8,094 nucleotides of DNA from Cyrtobacter comes (GTDB lineage: Bacteria > Pseudomonadota > Alphaproteobacteria > Rickettsiales > Midichloriaceae): positions 1 through 8,094 of the forward strand of contig NZ_JARGYT010000055.1 of assembly GCF_034470605.1 (NCBI RefSeq). The letters are read 5' to 3'. Position numbers and translations under genes: made by a program. The notes below the pieces were generated by a model. It saw only the letters and a program-made list of their open reading frames with translations, did no database searches and was not told where the DNA came from. Each line of letters begins with the position of its first letter. Position 1 is the first letter of the stretch. This document shows, in pieces, positions 1 through 5,931 of the stretch.

Positions 1-108
1 TTCGCTAAACTCAAAGAAAATCGACGCTTAGCATTACGATTTGAGAAATCCGATCTCTCTTTCCTTGCCTTTATAGCTTTAGCATCTATTAAATACAACC
101 TTTGTTAA
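1..108 (+). CDS. IS5-type transposase, C-terminal fragment (cut by window edge)
   Basis: The frame is open from base 1 and stops with TAA at 106-108, giving 35 residues. They begin FAKLKENRRLALRFEK and continue into a hydrophobic helix ending IKYNLC. I recognise this as the usual end of IS5-type DDE transposases. In these proteins a 'RLKENRRLATRYDK'-like stretch just follows the catalytic glutamate region, and a short hydrophobic helix ends the protein. The catalytic residues lie outside the window, so I cannot say whether the enzyme is intact. The bases around the stop contain GTTAACAGTGCC (104-115), which could be the terminal inverted repeat of the element. The other end would be needed to confirm that. 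The family call rests on recognition of this tail only. Confidence 0.72.
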   Translation, partial: FAKLKENRRLALRFEKSDLSFLAFIALASIKYNLC

Positions 109-110
109 CA

Positions 111-410
111 GTGCCTATAGAGTTTATGTTCAGCCAGCCTATCCAAACAGGTCTTGAAGTAGGCCCAAATCTTATAGGTACTCTCCTTAGCGCTCCTACA
201 GGTGTTTTTAACGGAATGGATACAATTGGTTTATTTGAGGGGCTTGCTAAATCTCTAAAGGGGAGCTGGCTATCAACACAACTTGGCTTTTTAAATTTGG
301 TGGGTATTTCAGGAAAACCGCTAGGACAGAGTCCTCTTGATATTAAAGCACAACCTATTATACAAGGTAAAATAGGCGGATTGGTTTCTCATGGTAAGGG
401 AAGAGGATAG
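111..410 (+). pseudogene. Unrecognised glycine-rich C-terminal remnant, probably of a gene interrupted by the IS
   Basis: An open frame with an in-frame stop at 90-92 runs to TAG at 408-410. Possible starts are TTG 102, GTG 111 and ATG 126. The first two lie in or at the end of the upstream transposase and its presumed inverted repeat, and none has a good ribosome binding site. The product (about 95-100 residues) is glycine-rich (18 glycines in 102 residues from TTG 102), has no cysteine, and ends in GGLVSHGKGRG. It has no strong membrane segment and no motif I can name. Because the frame emerges directly from the end of an insertion sequence, I infer that it is the 3' part of a larger gene split by the element. 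A genuine small protein starting at ATG 126 is the alternative. I do not assign a function. Confidence 0.45.
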
Positions 411-490
411 ATTAAAACTATTATATAACTAGAACAGGTCATATAAAATCTGTATGAAAGAATATGGATTATATGGTTATAAAAACCTCT

Positions 491-508
491 AGCCAATATT
501 AGTTGGCT
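491..508. terminator. Small hairpin, possible weak bidirectional terminator
   Basis: AGCCAA (491-496) and TTGGCT (503-508) form a perfect six-base stem with a six-base loop. On the plus strand it is followed by TTATTAAA. On the minus strand a run of five T follows after five bases (AGAGGTTTTT). It sits between converging units, the remnant ending at 410 and plsC ending at 710, where terminators are expected. The stem is short and neither T-run is ideal, so this is a weak call. Confidence 0.25.
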
Positions 509-546
509 TTATTAAATAGGCTTTATTAAACAGACCTCATTAAACC
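505..546 (+). repeat. 14-base tandem repeat, three copies
   Basis: Three adjoining 14-base units: GGCTTTATTAAATA (505-518), GGCTTTATTAAACA (519-532) and GACCTCATTAAACC (533-546). Units 1 and 2 differ at one base. Unit 3 differs from unit 2 at four. The first unit overlaps the right arm of the hairpin at 491-508. The array lies in a gene-free stretch. It looks like a short, decaying intergenic tandem duplication, and no function is evident. Confidence 0.6.
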
Positions 547-709
547 TATAGAACTTAAAAGCATTCAGGTTGCGCCAAAATGATAAACTGTGTATTTCCA
601 CATAAATTTTTAGCACAGATTATATAGTAAATTAAGTGAAATGAACATGTTGGAAATAAGGCTAATAAGCTGTAATGCAAGGAGTTCTATTCCATCCCGA
701 ATAAAACGG

Positions 710-1405
710 CTATAGAATATTGATTTCATCTTCTATTTTTGAAGCAATCTGCTCCTTGTATTCAGAATAGCTAAATGGACACCCAAACCTTATTTTAATA
801 GTTGAATTTGGAACTATAGCAGAGCCTTTTGGCCAATATTTACCACTATCCAGCGAAACTGGTACAATCTTCAATTCCGGAAATTTTCTCGCTATTGCAG
901 TTATTCCATTTTTAATTGTTTCTCTTTGGCCATATCTGACCCTTGTACCCTCAGGAAAGATTACTAATTTCCTCCCCTCATCAAAAACTTGCTTTGCACC
1001 TTTAAGAATTTCTTTTATAGATCTTAATTGGCTAGATCTATCTATGAAAATCATACCAGCATTTTTAAAAAAACTGCCCATAAATGGTACTTTAGAAAGT
1101 TCTTTTTTCAAAATAACAGACATAAAGGGGAAGAAATATGGAAAATATAGTGGGTCTATAGCAGATTGATGTTTACACGCAATTATGCAAGCCCCATCTG
1201 GTACATTTTCAAATCCCTCAACATCCTTTTTTAACCTAAATAAAAACTCAATTACCACAAGATTTATCACAACGCACGTACAGCCAGCATACGTCATAAT
1301 CCTCCTATTAAACGTAAAATATGCAGGCAACCATATAATCGAACATAATAACGTAACTATAGTAATTACCACCCATGGCAATAATGCGGAAAATTTTTGA
1401 TACAT
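710..1405 (-). CDS. plsC: 1-acyl-sn-glycerol-3-phosphate acyltransferase (PlsC family)
   Basis: It should transfer an acyl group to the sn-2 position of lysophosphatidate, giving phosphatidate for membrane phospholipid synthesis at the inner membrane. The 231-residue product has two N-terminal hydrophobic segments (about residues 9-30 and 40-57) and then the PlsC/LPLAT domain. Block I is KHQSAID, giving His79 and Asp84 of the HxxxxD catalytic pair. The lysine before the histidine is usual in alphaproteobacteria. KKELSKVPFMG (100-110) and GMIFIDR (117-123) match block II, and FPEGTR (150-155) is block III. Length is normal. I chose ATG 1405; a GTG two codons upstream (1411) is equally in frame, and neither has a clear ribosome binding site. 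It lies 168 bases downstream of fliP on the same strand, so it may be read through or have its own promoter. No other acyltransferase or lipid gene is adjacent. Confidence 0.93.
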   Translation of the reverse strand: MYQKFSALLPWVVITIVTLLCSIIWLPAYFTFNRRIMTYAGCTCVVINLVVIEFLFRLKKDVEGFENVPDGACIIACKHQSAIDPLYFPYFFPFMSVILKKELSKVPFMGSFFKNAGMIFIDRSSQLRSIKEILKGAKQVFDEGRKLVIFPEGTRVRYGQRETIKNGITAIARKFPELKIVPVSLDSGKYWPKGSAIVPNSTIKIRFGCPFSYSEYKEQIASKIEDEINIL

Positions 1406-1573
1406 ATCCACAAATTAGTAAAATTTCGACCTGGTTTATACAAGAAAATATGTAAAAAATCTATATAATGAGTCCTGATATCTATTCATATAACTGAATG
1501 GGTTAGTGGTAGGGCCGTATTTTATCACAAAAGCTCACATCAAGTACTTAATAATACCCTTAAGTTAAGAAAA

Positions 1574-2305
1574 TTAACCACCATAACTTTTAACTAATCC
1601 TGCACATATCATATACCAACCATCCACAAGCACAAAAAATATGATTTTAAATGGAAGAGAGATCATAACAGGTGGCAACATCATCATCCCCATAGACATC
1701 AATATGGATGATACAACCATATCTATTATCAAGAATGGTAAAAATATCAAAAAGCCTATTTCAAAGGCCCTTTTTAGCTCGCTAATCATAAATGCAGGTA
1801 TTAAAACCTGAAGCGGCACGTCATCTTTTTTTATATCATCATCTTTTTTTGCCATTGCTATAAATACAGATAGCTCTTTCTCATTTACATTATCAAGCAT
1901 AAAATCCTTAAATGGCTTTGAAATGGCAATCAGCGCCTCACCTTCATCCATTCTACCGTTAATTACAGGTTCAATCCCTTCATTATAGGCCCTTTCAAAT
2001 GTTGGTGTCATTATAAAAAACGTTAAGAAAAGAGATAACCCAATCATCACTACATTAGGAGGAGATTGTTGTAACCCTATAGCCGTTCTAAGTATAGACA
2101 TAACAACAATAATCCTTGTAAAAGAAGTTACCATTATAAGTAATGATGGAGCTATACTTAAAACCGTTATAACAGCTACAAGCTGCATTATCTTTGAGCT
2201 AAGTGGCAAGTTCCCATCACCTAAATCTATGCTTATTGGTTCAGCGATTATAGAATATGGAAAAAGAAAAAAGAAAAGATAGAGAAAAAGCCTACTTCTG
2301 CTCAT
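1574..2305 (-). CDS. fliP: Flagellar type III export gate protein FliP
   Basis: FliP forms, with FliQ and FliR, the export gate of the flagellar type III secretion apparatus in the inner membrane. From ATG 2305 the product has 243 residues, close to the 245 of E. coli FliP. It starts with an Arg-containing n-region and a cleavable-looking signal peptide (MSRSRLFLYLFFFLFPYSII, cut near residue 21), as FliP usually does. A GTG at 2329 adds eight residues ahead of this signal and seems less likely. The conserved block PSLLIMVTSFTRIIVV with LRTAIGLQQSPPN follows in the first membrane half. Both C-terminal FliP signatures are clear: PAFMISELKRAFEIG, then PFLIIDMVVSSILMSMGMMM. The signal peptide and the IGLQQSPPN form favour FliP over a virulence-type SctR. 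No other flagellar gene is in the window, so it is isolated from its partners. The reading frame is intact. Confidence 0.95.
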   Translation of the reverse strand: MSRSRLFLYLFFFLFPYSIIAEPISIDLGDGNLPLSSKIMQLVAVITVLSIAPSLLIMVTSFTRIIVVMSILRTAIGLQQSPPNVVMIGLSLFLTFFIMTPTFERAYNEGIEPVINGRMDEGEALIAISKPFKDFMLDNVNEKELSVFIAMAKKDDDIKKDDVPLQVLIPAFMISELKRAFEIGFLIFLPFLIIDMVVSSILMSMGMMMLPPVMISLPFKIIFFVLVDGWYMICAGLVKSYGG

Positions 2306-2370
2306 CTGTAGAACATAATTAAATAACACTATAACAATGGAATAGGTCAGCTTGATACATAATTAATTAC

Positions 2371-2379
2371 AATATACCA
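2371..2379 (-). promoter_or_regulatory. Candidate extended -10 promoter for fliP
   Basis: Reading the minus strand, TGGTATATT (2379 down to 2371) is a TGn-extended -10 element with five of six consensus bases. The -35 region upstream is poor (a TTCATT-like hexamer at about 19 bases). Transcription would start near 2364, about 60 bases before ATG 2305. This is pattern recognition in AT-rich DNA and is tentative. Confidence 0.27.
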
Positions 2380-2380
2380 T

Positions 2381-2411
2381 TTGCAAAAAAATGATAATGA
2401 AAATGGATAAT
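2381..2411 (+). promoter_or_regulatory. Candidate promoter for def-smr
   Basis: TTGCAA (2381-2386) and GATAAT (2406-2411) are separated by 19 bases, two longer than ideal. The element lies between the divergent fliP and def genes and points at def, with an expected start near 2418. It is back to back with the candidate fliP element, so the two might interfere. The call is weak because such hexamers are frequent in AT-rich sequence. Confidence 0.25.
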
Positions 2412-2503
2412 TAAGCAAATCTATTATTTTATAGATGTAGTTGTTGTTCGTACTAGAATCAAATGTTAGAATACGCATTGTTTTGATTGATAAATTAATA
2501 TTC

Positions 2504-3004
2504 GTGTTTGACTATCTAAAACCAAATTTACTTGAATTGGTTACAGATCCCTCACCGCTCTTACTTAAAAAATCTTCAGAGATATCTAAGATAGATAAGG
2601 AAACCGAGCAACTGATCTCAGATATGTTTTTTACAATGCGAAAAAACAATGGTGTTGGCCTTGCTGCTGTTCAGGTAGGAGTCCTAAAAAGAGTTATAGT
2701 CATGGATATACCAAATTTAGAAGATATGCCTCACTATTTTCTAAAACCATGCGTCATGATTAATGCCTCAATACGCAGTTACGGAAAGGATTTTATGTCT
2801 TTTGATGAAGGATGTTTATCATTTCCTGGGCTTTCTATACATACTCATAGACCTAGAAAAATAGTGGTTGATTTCCTTGATCATGAGGGCAAAAAACATA
2901 GGGAAAAAATTCATGGTGGAATACTATCTATTTGTATACAGCATGAAATAGATCATACAAATGGTATAATATTTACAACAAAAGGTGATATAGTACAGGA
3001 ATAA
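2504..3004 (+). CDS. def: Peptide deformylase
   Basis: The enzyme removes the N-formyl group from the initiator methionine of nascent proteins in the cytoplasm. All three family motifs are present. Counting from GTG 2504 (166 residues), GVGLAAVQ is at 50-57, EGCLS at 102-106 and QHEIDH at 146-151. Metal ligands would be Cys104, His147 and His151, with Glu148 catalytic. After HEIDH the usual Leu-Asn-Gly is Thr-Asn-Gly, a mild change. The start is unclear: no ATG exists upstream of the core. By comparison with the family, the protein should begin about ten residues before VTDPSP. I chose GTG 2504. TTG 2441 would add 21 hydrophobic residues not typical of the family, and TTG 2483 or TTG 2537 are also possible. 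It is followed after six bases by the Smr gene, almost certainly in one transcript. Confidence 0.93.
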   Translation: MFDYLKPNLLELVTDPSPLLLKKSSEISKIDKETEQLISDMFFTMRKNNGVGLAAVQVGVLKRVIVMDIPNLEDMPHYFLKPCVMINASIRSYGKDFMSFDEGCLSFPGLSIHTHRPRKIVVDFLDHEGKKHREKIHGGILSICIQHEIDHTNGIIFTTKGDIVQE

Positions 3005-3010
3005 TAAAAG

Positions 3011-3460
3011 ATGCAAAAAGAATCCTGGGAGCATTTTTTTGAGAATGTTAAACCTTTGAAAACACCCACTGATAATCACTGTATTAATGAGTTTTCAGTT
3101 GCCCACCACATTACAAGAAAAGTAACTTTTGTAAAACAAAATGAATTCGATAATACAAAGGTTGAGGATGTTAGTTTAAATAAACGTAGTATTGACCTAC
3201 ATGATCATACTATATCGCAAGCATATGAAGCTCTGTGTTTATTTTTTAAAAGATATAAATCTTGCAGTGGAGCGTTGATTGTAATAACTGGTAAAGGTAG
3301 TAGAACTGGGGAAGAAAGCATAAAGGATTCATTTATAAAATGGTCAAGGCATGGAACCCTTAGCAAATTGTTTACACAAATAATCCCAATCAAAGATTGT
3401 AGAGGCCAAGTCGGATCATTTAAGGTTTTTCTCAAAAAAAACCAAAAAGAAATAATATAA
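3011..3460 (+). CDS. Smr-domain protein (stand-alone, alphaproteobacterial type)
   Basis: A 149-residue protein with the layout of small alphaproteobacterial Smr (MutS2 C-terminal-like) proteins. An N-terminal helix with SWEHFFENVKPLK (5-17) matches the usual 'W..V.PL' opening. A variable linker follows, and then the Smr domain from about residue 60. Domain motifs are DLH (62-64, here DLHDHT where most have DLHG), VITGKGS (91-97) and GQVGSFKVFLKK (132-143), matching the closing G-x-G-[AS]-x-x-V-x-L strand. Smr domains are nucleases or nucleic-acid binding modules. E. coli SmrB cuts mRNA at collided ribosomes, but assigning that role here is inference. The retained DLH and GKG suggest a working domain. 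It starts at ATG 3011, six bases after def, so deformylase and Smr are co-transcribed. No MutS2 portion is attached. Confidence 0.87.
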   Translation: MQKESWEHFFENVKPLKTPTDNHCINEFSVAHHITRKVTFVKQNEFDNTKVEDVSLNKRSIDLHDHTISQAYEALCLFFKRYKSCSGALIVITGKGSRTGEESIKDSFIKWSRHGTLSKLFTQIIPIKDCRGQVGSFKVFLKKNQKEII

Positions 3461-3543
3461 CTTATAATAGCATGAATTTCATTCAGTAGCTGATATATAT
3501 AACTAAAATATAGTCAATTGTTATCAATGCATTATATCATTTT

Positions 3544-3571
3544 TAGAGCAGAAAATTAAAATTCTGTTTTA
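3544..3571. terminator. Possible intrinsic terminator after def-smr
   Basis: TAGAGCAGAA (3544-3553) can pair with TTCTGTTTTA (3562-3571) around an eight-base loop, giving ten pairs including two G-T wobbles. The right arm ends in four T, but no long T-run follows. It lies 83 bases past the Smr stop and before the bamD promoter candidate, a sensible place for a terminator. GC content of the stem is low, so the call is tentative. Confidence 0.33.
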
Positions 3572-3576
3572 TGAGA

Positions 3577-3605
3577 TTTTCAAATTTATCTTTGTATGCT
3601 AGAAT
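3577..3605 (+). promoter_or_regulatory. Candidate extended -10 promoter for the bamD-murC-tolC operon
   Basis: TTTTCA (3577-3582), a 17-base spacer and TAGAAT (3600-3605) preceded by TGC form a sigma70-like promoter with an extended -10. Transcription would start near 3612, leaving about 18 bases before GTG 3630. An overlapping alternative (TTGTAT 3592-3597, TTATAT 3616-3621, 18 bases apart) would place the start almost at the GTG and give a leaderless message. No Shine-Dalgarno sequence is visible before bamD. Confidence 0.38.
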
Positions 3606-3629
3606 TTGTGTGTTCTTATATTTGATTAA

Positions 3630-4505
3630 GTGTTTTGCTTGGCTGCTAGATATATACTAATAATTCTCTTTCTCGCTCCTTTCTTTTGGAAAATTGGTGC
3701 TTGCGCCGATCAATTGATGGACAATCCTAAACCCGCTTTTCTTACAGAGTATTATGAATTAAAGCAACAATCATCTACAAAAGCTGAGAAACCACGAGCT
3801 CATTCTTTAAAAAAGAACGAGGGTAATGGTGGTGTTAATAGCGATGGTGTGTATATTGTAAAAGAGCCGTATTCTGAATATGAAGAGGCGATGATTGTAA
3901 TGGTTGCTGGCAATTTTGCAAATGCTGCAGTGATTTTTGAATCGATATTTTTACAGCATCCATCATCAAAAATCGCTCCAGATGCACTATTGATGGCCGC
4001 TTTTTCTAGTTATAAAGCGAATAAGATACCTGATGCTGTTGCGTATTTAGATGATTTTATACATTTATACAAATTTAACGAAAATATACCATATGCTTAC
4101 TATCTTAAAGCGTTAGCTTATTACAATATACTTCCGTATACAGAAAGGGATCTTAGCTCTGTGAAAGAGGCGTTAATTCTATTTGCTCGTGTAGTTGAGT
4201 TTTTTCCACAATCTGAATATGCGCAAGCATCTAAAGAGAAAATTCTCTTTTTAAGAAATATATTAGCTCAAAGTGAAATAAAAACTGGTGTTTTTTACCT
4301 AAAATCTGGTGACATTAATGCTGCTTTACCTAGATTTTATACTGTTCTTAAAAATTATAGTAATACAGTATTTTTACCAGAGGCTCTTTATAGGGTTGCA
4401 GAGGTATATAATATGCTTGGATTAGAGAATCTTGCAGGGAAATATAGAGATATATTGAATAGAGATTTTGAAGATACAAAATGGTGTAAATTACTTACTA
4501 AATAA
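3630..4505 (+). CDS. bamD: Outer membrane protein assembly factor BamD
   Basis: BamD is the essential TPR lipoprotein of the BAM complex, which folds beta-barrel proteins into the outer membrane from the periplasmic side. The 291-residue product has a hydrophobic N-terminus (8-19) leading to IGAC with Cys25 as the probable lipid-attached residue. Family-typical TPR sequence follows from about residue 83: YEEAMIVMVAGNFANAAVIF, then LMAAFSSYKA (121-130), YAYYLKALAYYN (155-166), FFPQSEYA (191-198), TGVFYLKSGDINAALPRF (219-236) and LPEALYRVAEVYNMLGL (249-265). Residues 26-80 form an unusually long polar linker rich in Lys, Ser and Asn between the lipid anchor and the first TPR. The start is GTG 3630, and TTG 3639 would also keep the signal. 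The lysine close to the lipobox is unusual. The stop overlaps the murC start by one base (TAATG), which suggests translational coupling. Confidence 0.92.
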   Translation: MFCLAARYILIILFLAPFFWKIGACADQLMDNPKPAFLTEYYELKQQSSTKAEKPRAHSLKKNEGNGGVNSDGVYIVKEPYSEYEEAMIVMVAGNFANAAVIFESIFLQHPSSKIAPDALLMAAFSSYKANKIPDAVAYLDDFIHLYKFNENIPYAYYLKALAYYNILPYTERDLSSVKEALILFARVVEFFPQSEYAQASKEKILFLRNILAQSEIKTGVFYLKSGDINAALPRFYTVLKNYSNTVFLPEALYRVAEVYNMLGLENLAGKYRDILNRDFEDTKWCKLLTK

Positions 4506-5911
4506 TGATCAATCCAAAATCAAGAGTTCATTTTGTAGGTATAGGCGGTATAGGGATGAGCTCTATTGCTGCCTATATGTGCGCTAATGGCTTTATGGTA
4601 AGCGGATCTGATAAAGTTGAGACTGGAGACATTTTAGAAAAATTGAGAAATTTAGGAGTTGAGATTTTTCATAAGCACAGTACTGCTAATATAACCACTG
4701 AGATTGATCTGGTTATTAGATCAAGCGCTATACGATCTGATAACGAAGAGATTTCTAGAGCTAAAGAGCTTGGTATACAAGTGATAAATAGAGCGCAAGC
4801 CCTTAAAGAAATTTTAATAGGCAAAAAAGTTGCAGCTGTAACTGGTACTCATGGAAAAACTACTACTACCTCCTTATTGGGATATATATGCATAAAATCC
4901 CTGAAGGACCCAACTATCTTTGTTGGCGGTATTATGAAGGACTTAAATTCTAATCTCCATATAGGGCACGGAGAGATTGCTGTAGTTGAGGCAGATGAAT
5001 CAGATGGAAGTTTTTTAATTACAGGCCATAGCTTAGGGCTTGTAACAAATATGGAAATGGATCATGTAGAATATTATGAGACTCATGATAAATTACTGGA
5101 GGAATATAAAAAATTTGTTAATCTTGGAGAGAATACCTTGCTGTGTACTGATGATCCTGGATTGAGGAATTTTTATGAAGAATATAGAGATGTGAAAGAT
5201 AAACTCTATTCTTATGGTGTATATGGTAAGAATAACGATATATCTGCTCTTAATATAAGATTGCTTGAACATGAATCTGTTTTTGATATCGTCTTTGGTG
5301 ATGATTTTGCTATGAGCCTTGGAGCCAAGGTATTAAAAGATGTTAGGCTTTCACTTCTTGGGCTGCATAATATTCAAAATGCGCTTGGGGCTCTCTTGGC
5401 ATCTATATTACTTGGTTGCGAGCTTAATCTTGCGCTCGATGCTCTTAAAAATTTTAAAGGCGTTGAAAGAAGATTTTGTAAAATTGGGAAATTAAACGGA
5501 GCAACAGTATTAGATGATTATGCGCACCATCCAACAGAAATTGATTCAGTTTTAAAGGTCGCCTCAAAAATAAAAGGCGATGGTAGGCTGATTGTAATTT
5601 TTGAGCCACATAAGTATACTAGGTTATCTAGATTTATGTCGGAATTTGCTACTGTTTTATCTTCAAATTATGTAGACAGCTTGGTATTAACGGGTGTATA
5701 TTCCTCCGGAGAGGACCCTATAAATGGAGTTGATTCTGAGCATCTAAGGGATAAAATAAGCACGTTATGCAGAACAAATACTTCTGTAGTACGTGATTTT
5801 GAGGAACTTAAGCAGCTTATTTTACGTGAAGCATCTCCAGGTGATACTATTTTAGCCCTTGGTGCTGGTGCGTTATCGAATTTTATTAGGTCTATTGTAG
5901 AAATTTTATAA
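4505..5911 (+). CDS. murC: UDP-N-acetylmuramate--L-alanine ligase
   Basis: MurC adds L-alanine to UDP-MurNAc with ATP, the first amino acid of the peptidoglycan stem peptide, in the cytoplasm. The 468-residue protein has normal length and three Mur-ligase domains. The N-terminal Rossmann domain carries VGIGGIGMS (11-19). The central ATPase has AAVTGTHGKTTTTS (110-123, Walker A), VEADESDGSF (161-170) and TNMEMDHVEYY (181-191), then HNIQNALGA (288-296). The C-terminal domain contains RRF (322-324), DDYAHHPTEI (337-346), FEPHKYTR (366-373) and a late GAGALS. The AHHPTE and EADESDGS forms distinguish MurC from MurD, MurE, MurF and Mpl. The frame is intact and all key motifs are present. It starts at ATG 4505 on the last base of the bamD stop. 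The usual alphaproteobacterial neighbours murG, murB, ddl and ftsQ are absent here. Its presence indicates that peptidoglycan precursors are made. Confidence 0.97.
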   Translation: MINPKSRVHFVGIGGIGMSSIAAYMCANGFMVSGSDKVETGDILEKLRNLGVEIFHKHSTANITTEIDLVIRSSAIRSDNEEISRAKELGIQVINRAQALKEILIGKKVAAVTGTHGKTTTTSLLGYICIKSLKDPTIFVGGIMKDLNSNLHIGHGEIAVVEADESDGSFLITGHSLGLVTNMEMDHVEYYETHDKLLEEYKKFVNLGENTLLCTDDPGLRNFYEEYRDVKDKLYSYGVYGKNNDISALNIRLLEHESVFDIVFGDDFAMSLGAKVLKDVRLSLLGLHNIQNALGALLASILLGCELNLALDALKNFKGVERRFCKIGKLNGATVLDDYAHHPTEIDSVLKVASKIKGDGRLIVIFEPHKYTRLSRFMSEFATVLSSNYVDSLVLTGVYSSGEDPINGVDSEHLRDKISTLCRTNTSVVRDFEELKQLILREASPGDTILALGAGALSNFIRSIVEIL

Positions 5912-5931
5912 TTATATTGTTTAGTTTATAT

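Larger units (their letters stand above)
411..709. other. Gene-free stretch between the remnant and plsC
   Basis: About 300 bases of AT-rich sequence with stops in all frames. The only ordered structure I see is a perfect six-base hairpin (491-508) and a threefold 14-base repeat (505-546), listed separately. The tail-to-tail position between a plus-strand remnant and the end of minus-strand plsC means no promoter is required here. A 24-residue frame at 641-715 overlaps the plsC stop and was rejected. No tRNA-like or other RNA gene is apparent. Confidence 0.5.

Noticed and set aside
411..709. Possible CRISPR array from the 14-base repeats
   Set aside because: Units are too short, directly adjoining without spacers, and only three. 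This is a simple tandem repeat.
641..715. 24-residue plus-strand frame starting with ATG
   Set aside because: It overlaps the stop of plsC on the opposite strand, has no ribosome binding site and no recognisable content. A frame of this length is expected by chance.
1185..1400. 71-codon plus-strand frame inside plsC
   Set aside because: It is the antisense shadow of the N-terminal half of plsC, whose family motifs establish the minus strand as coding.
1484..1499. ATTCA/TGAAT inverted repeat between fliP and plsC
   Set aside because: A five-base stem without a T-run on either strand. Together with a similar six-base repeat (ACTTAA/TTAAGT, 1546-1565) it is within chance expectation for AT-rich DNA.
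1495..1520. GGGTTAGTGGTAGGGC, reminiscent of a tRNA D-arm
   Set aside because: No matching acceptor, anticodon or T-arm sequence follows. No tRNA can be folded from the flanks by eye.
1574..2305. FliP could be a virulence type III component (SctR)
   Set aside because: The cleavable signal peptide, length of 243 and the IGLQQSPPN form favour the flagellar family. No other secretion-system gene is nearby.
3205..3435. 76-codon minus-strand frame inside the Smr gene
   Set aside because: Antisense shadow. The plus-strand frame has Smr motifs and sits in an operon with def.
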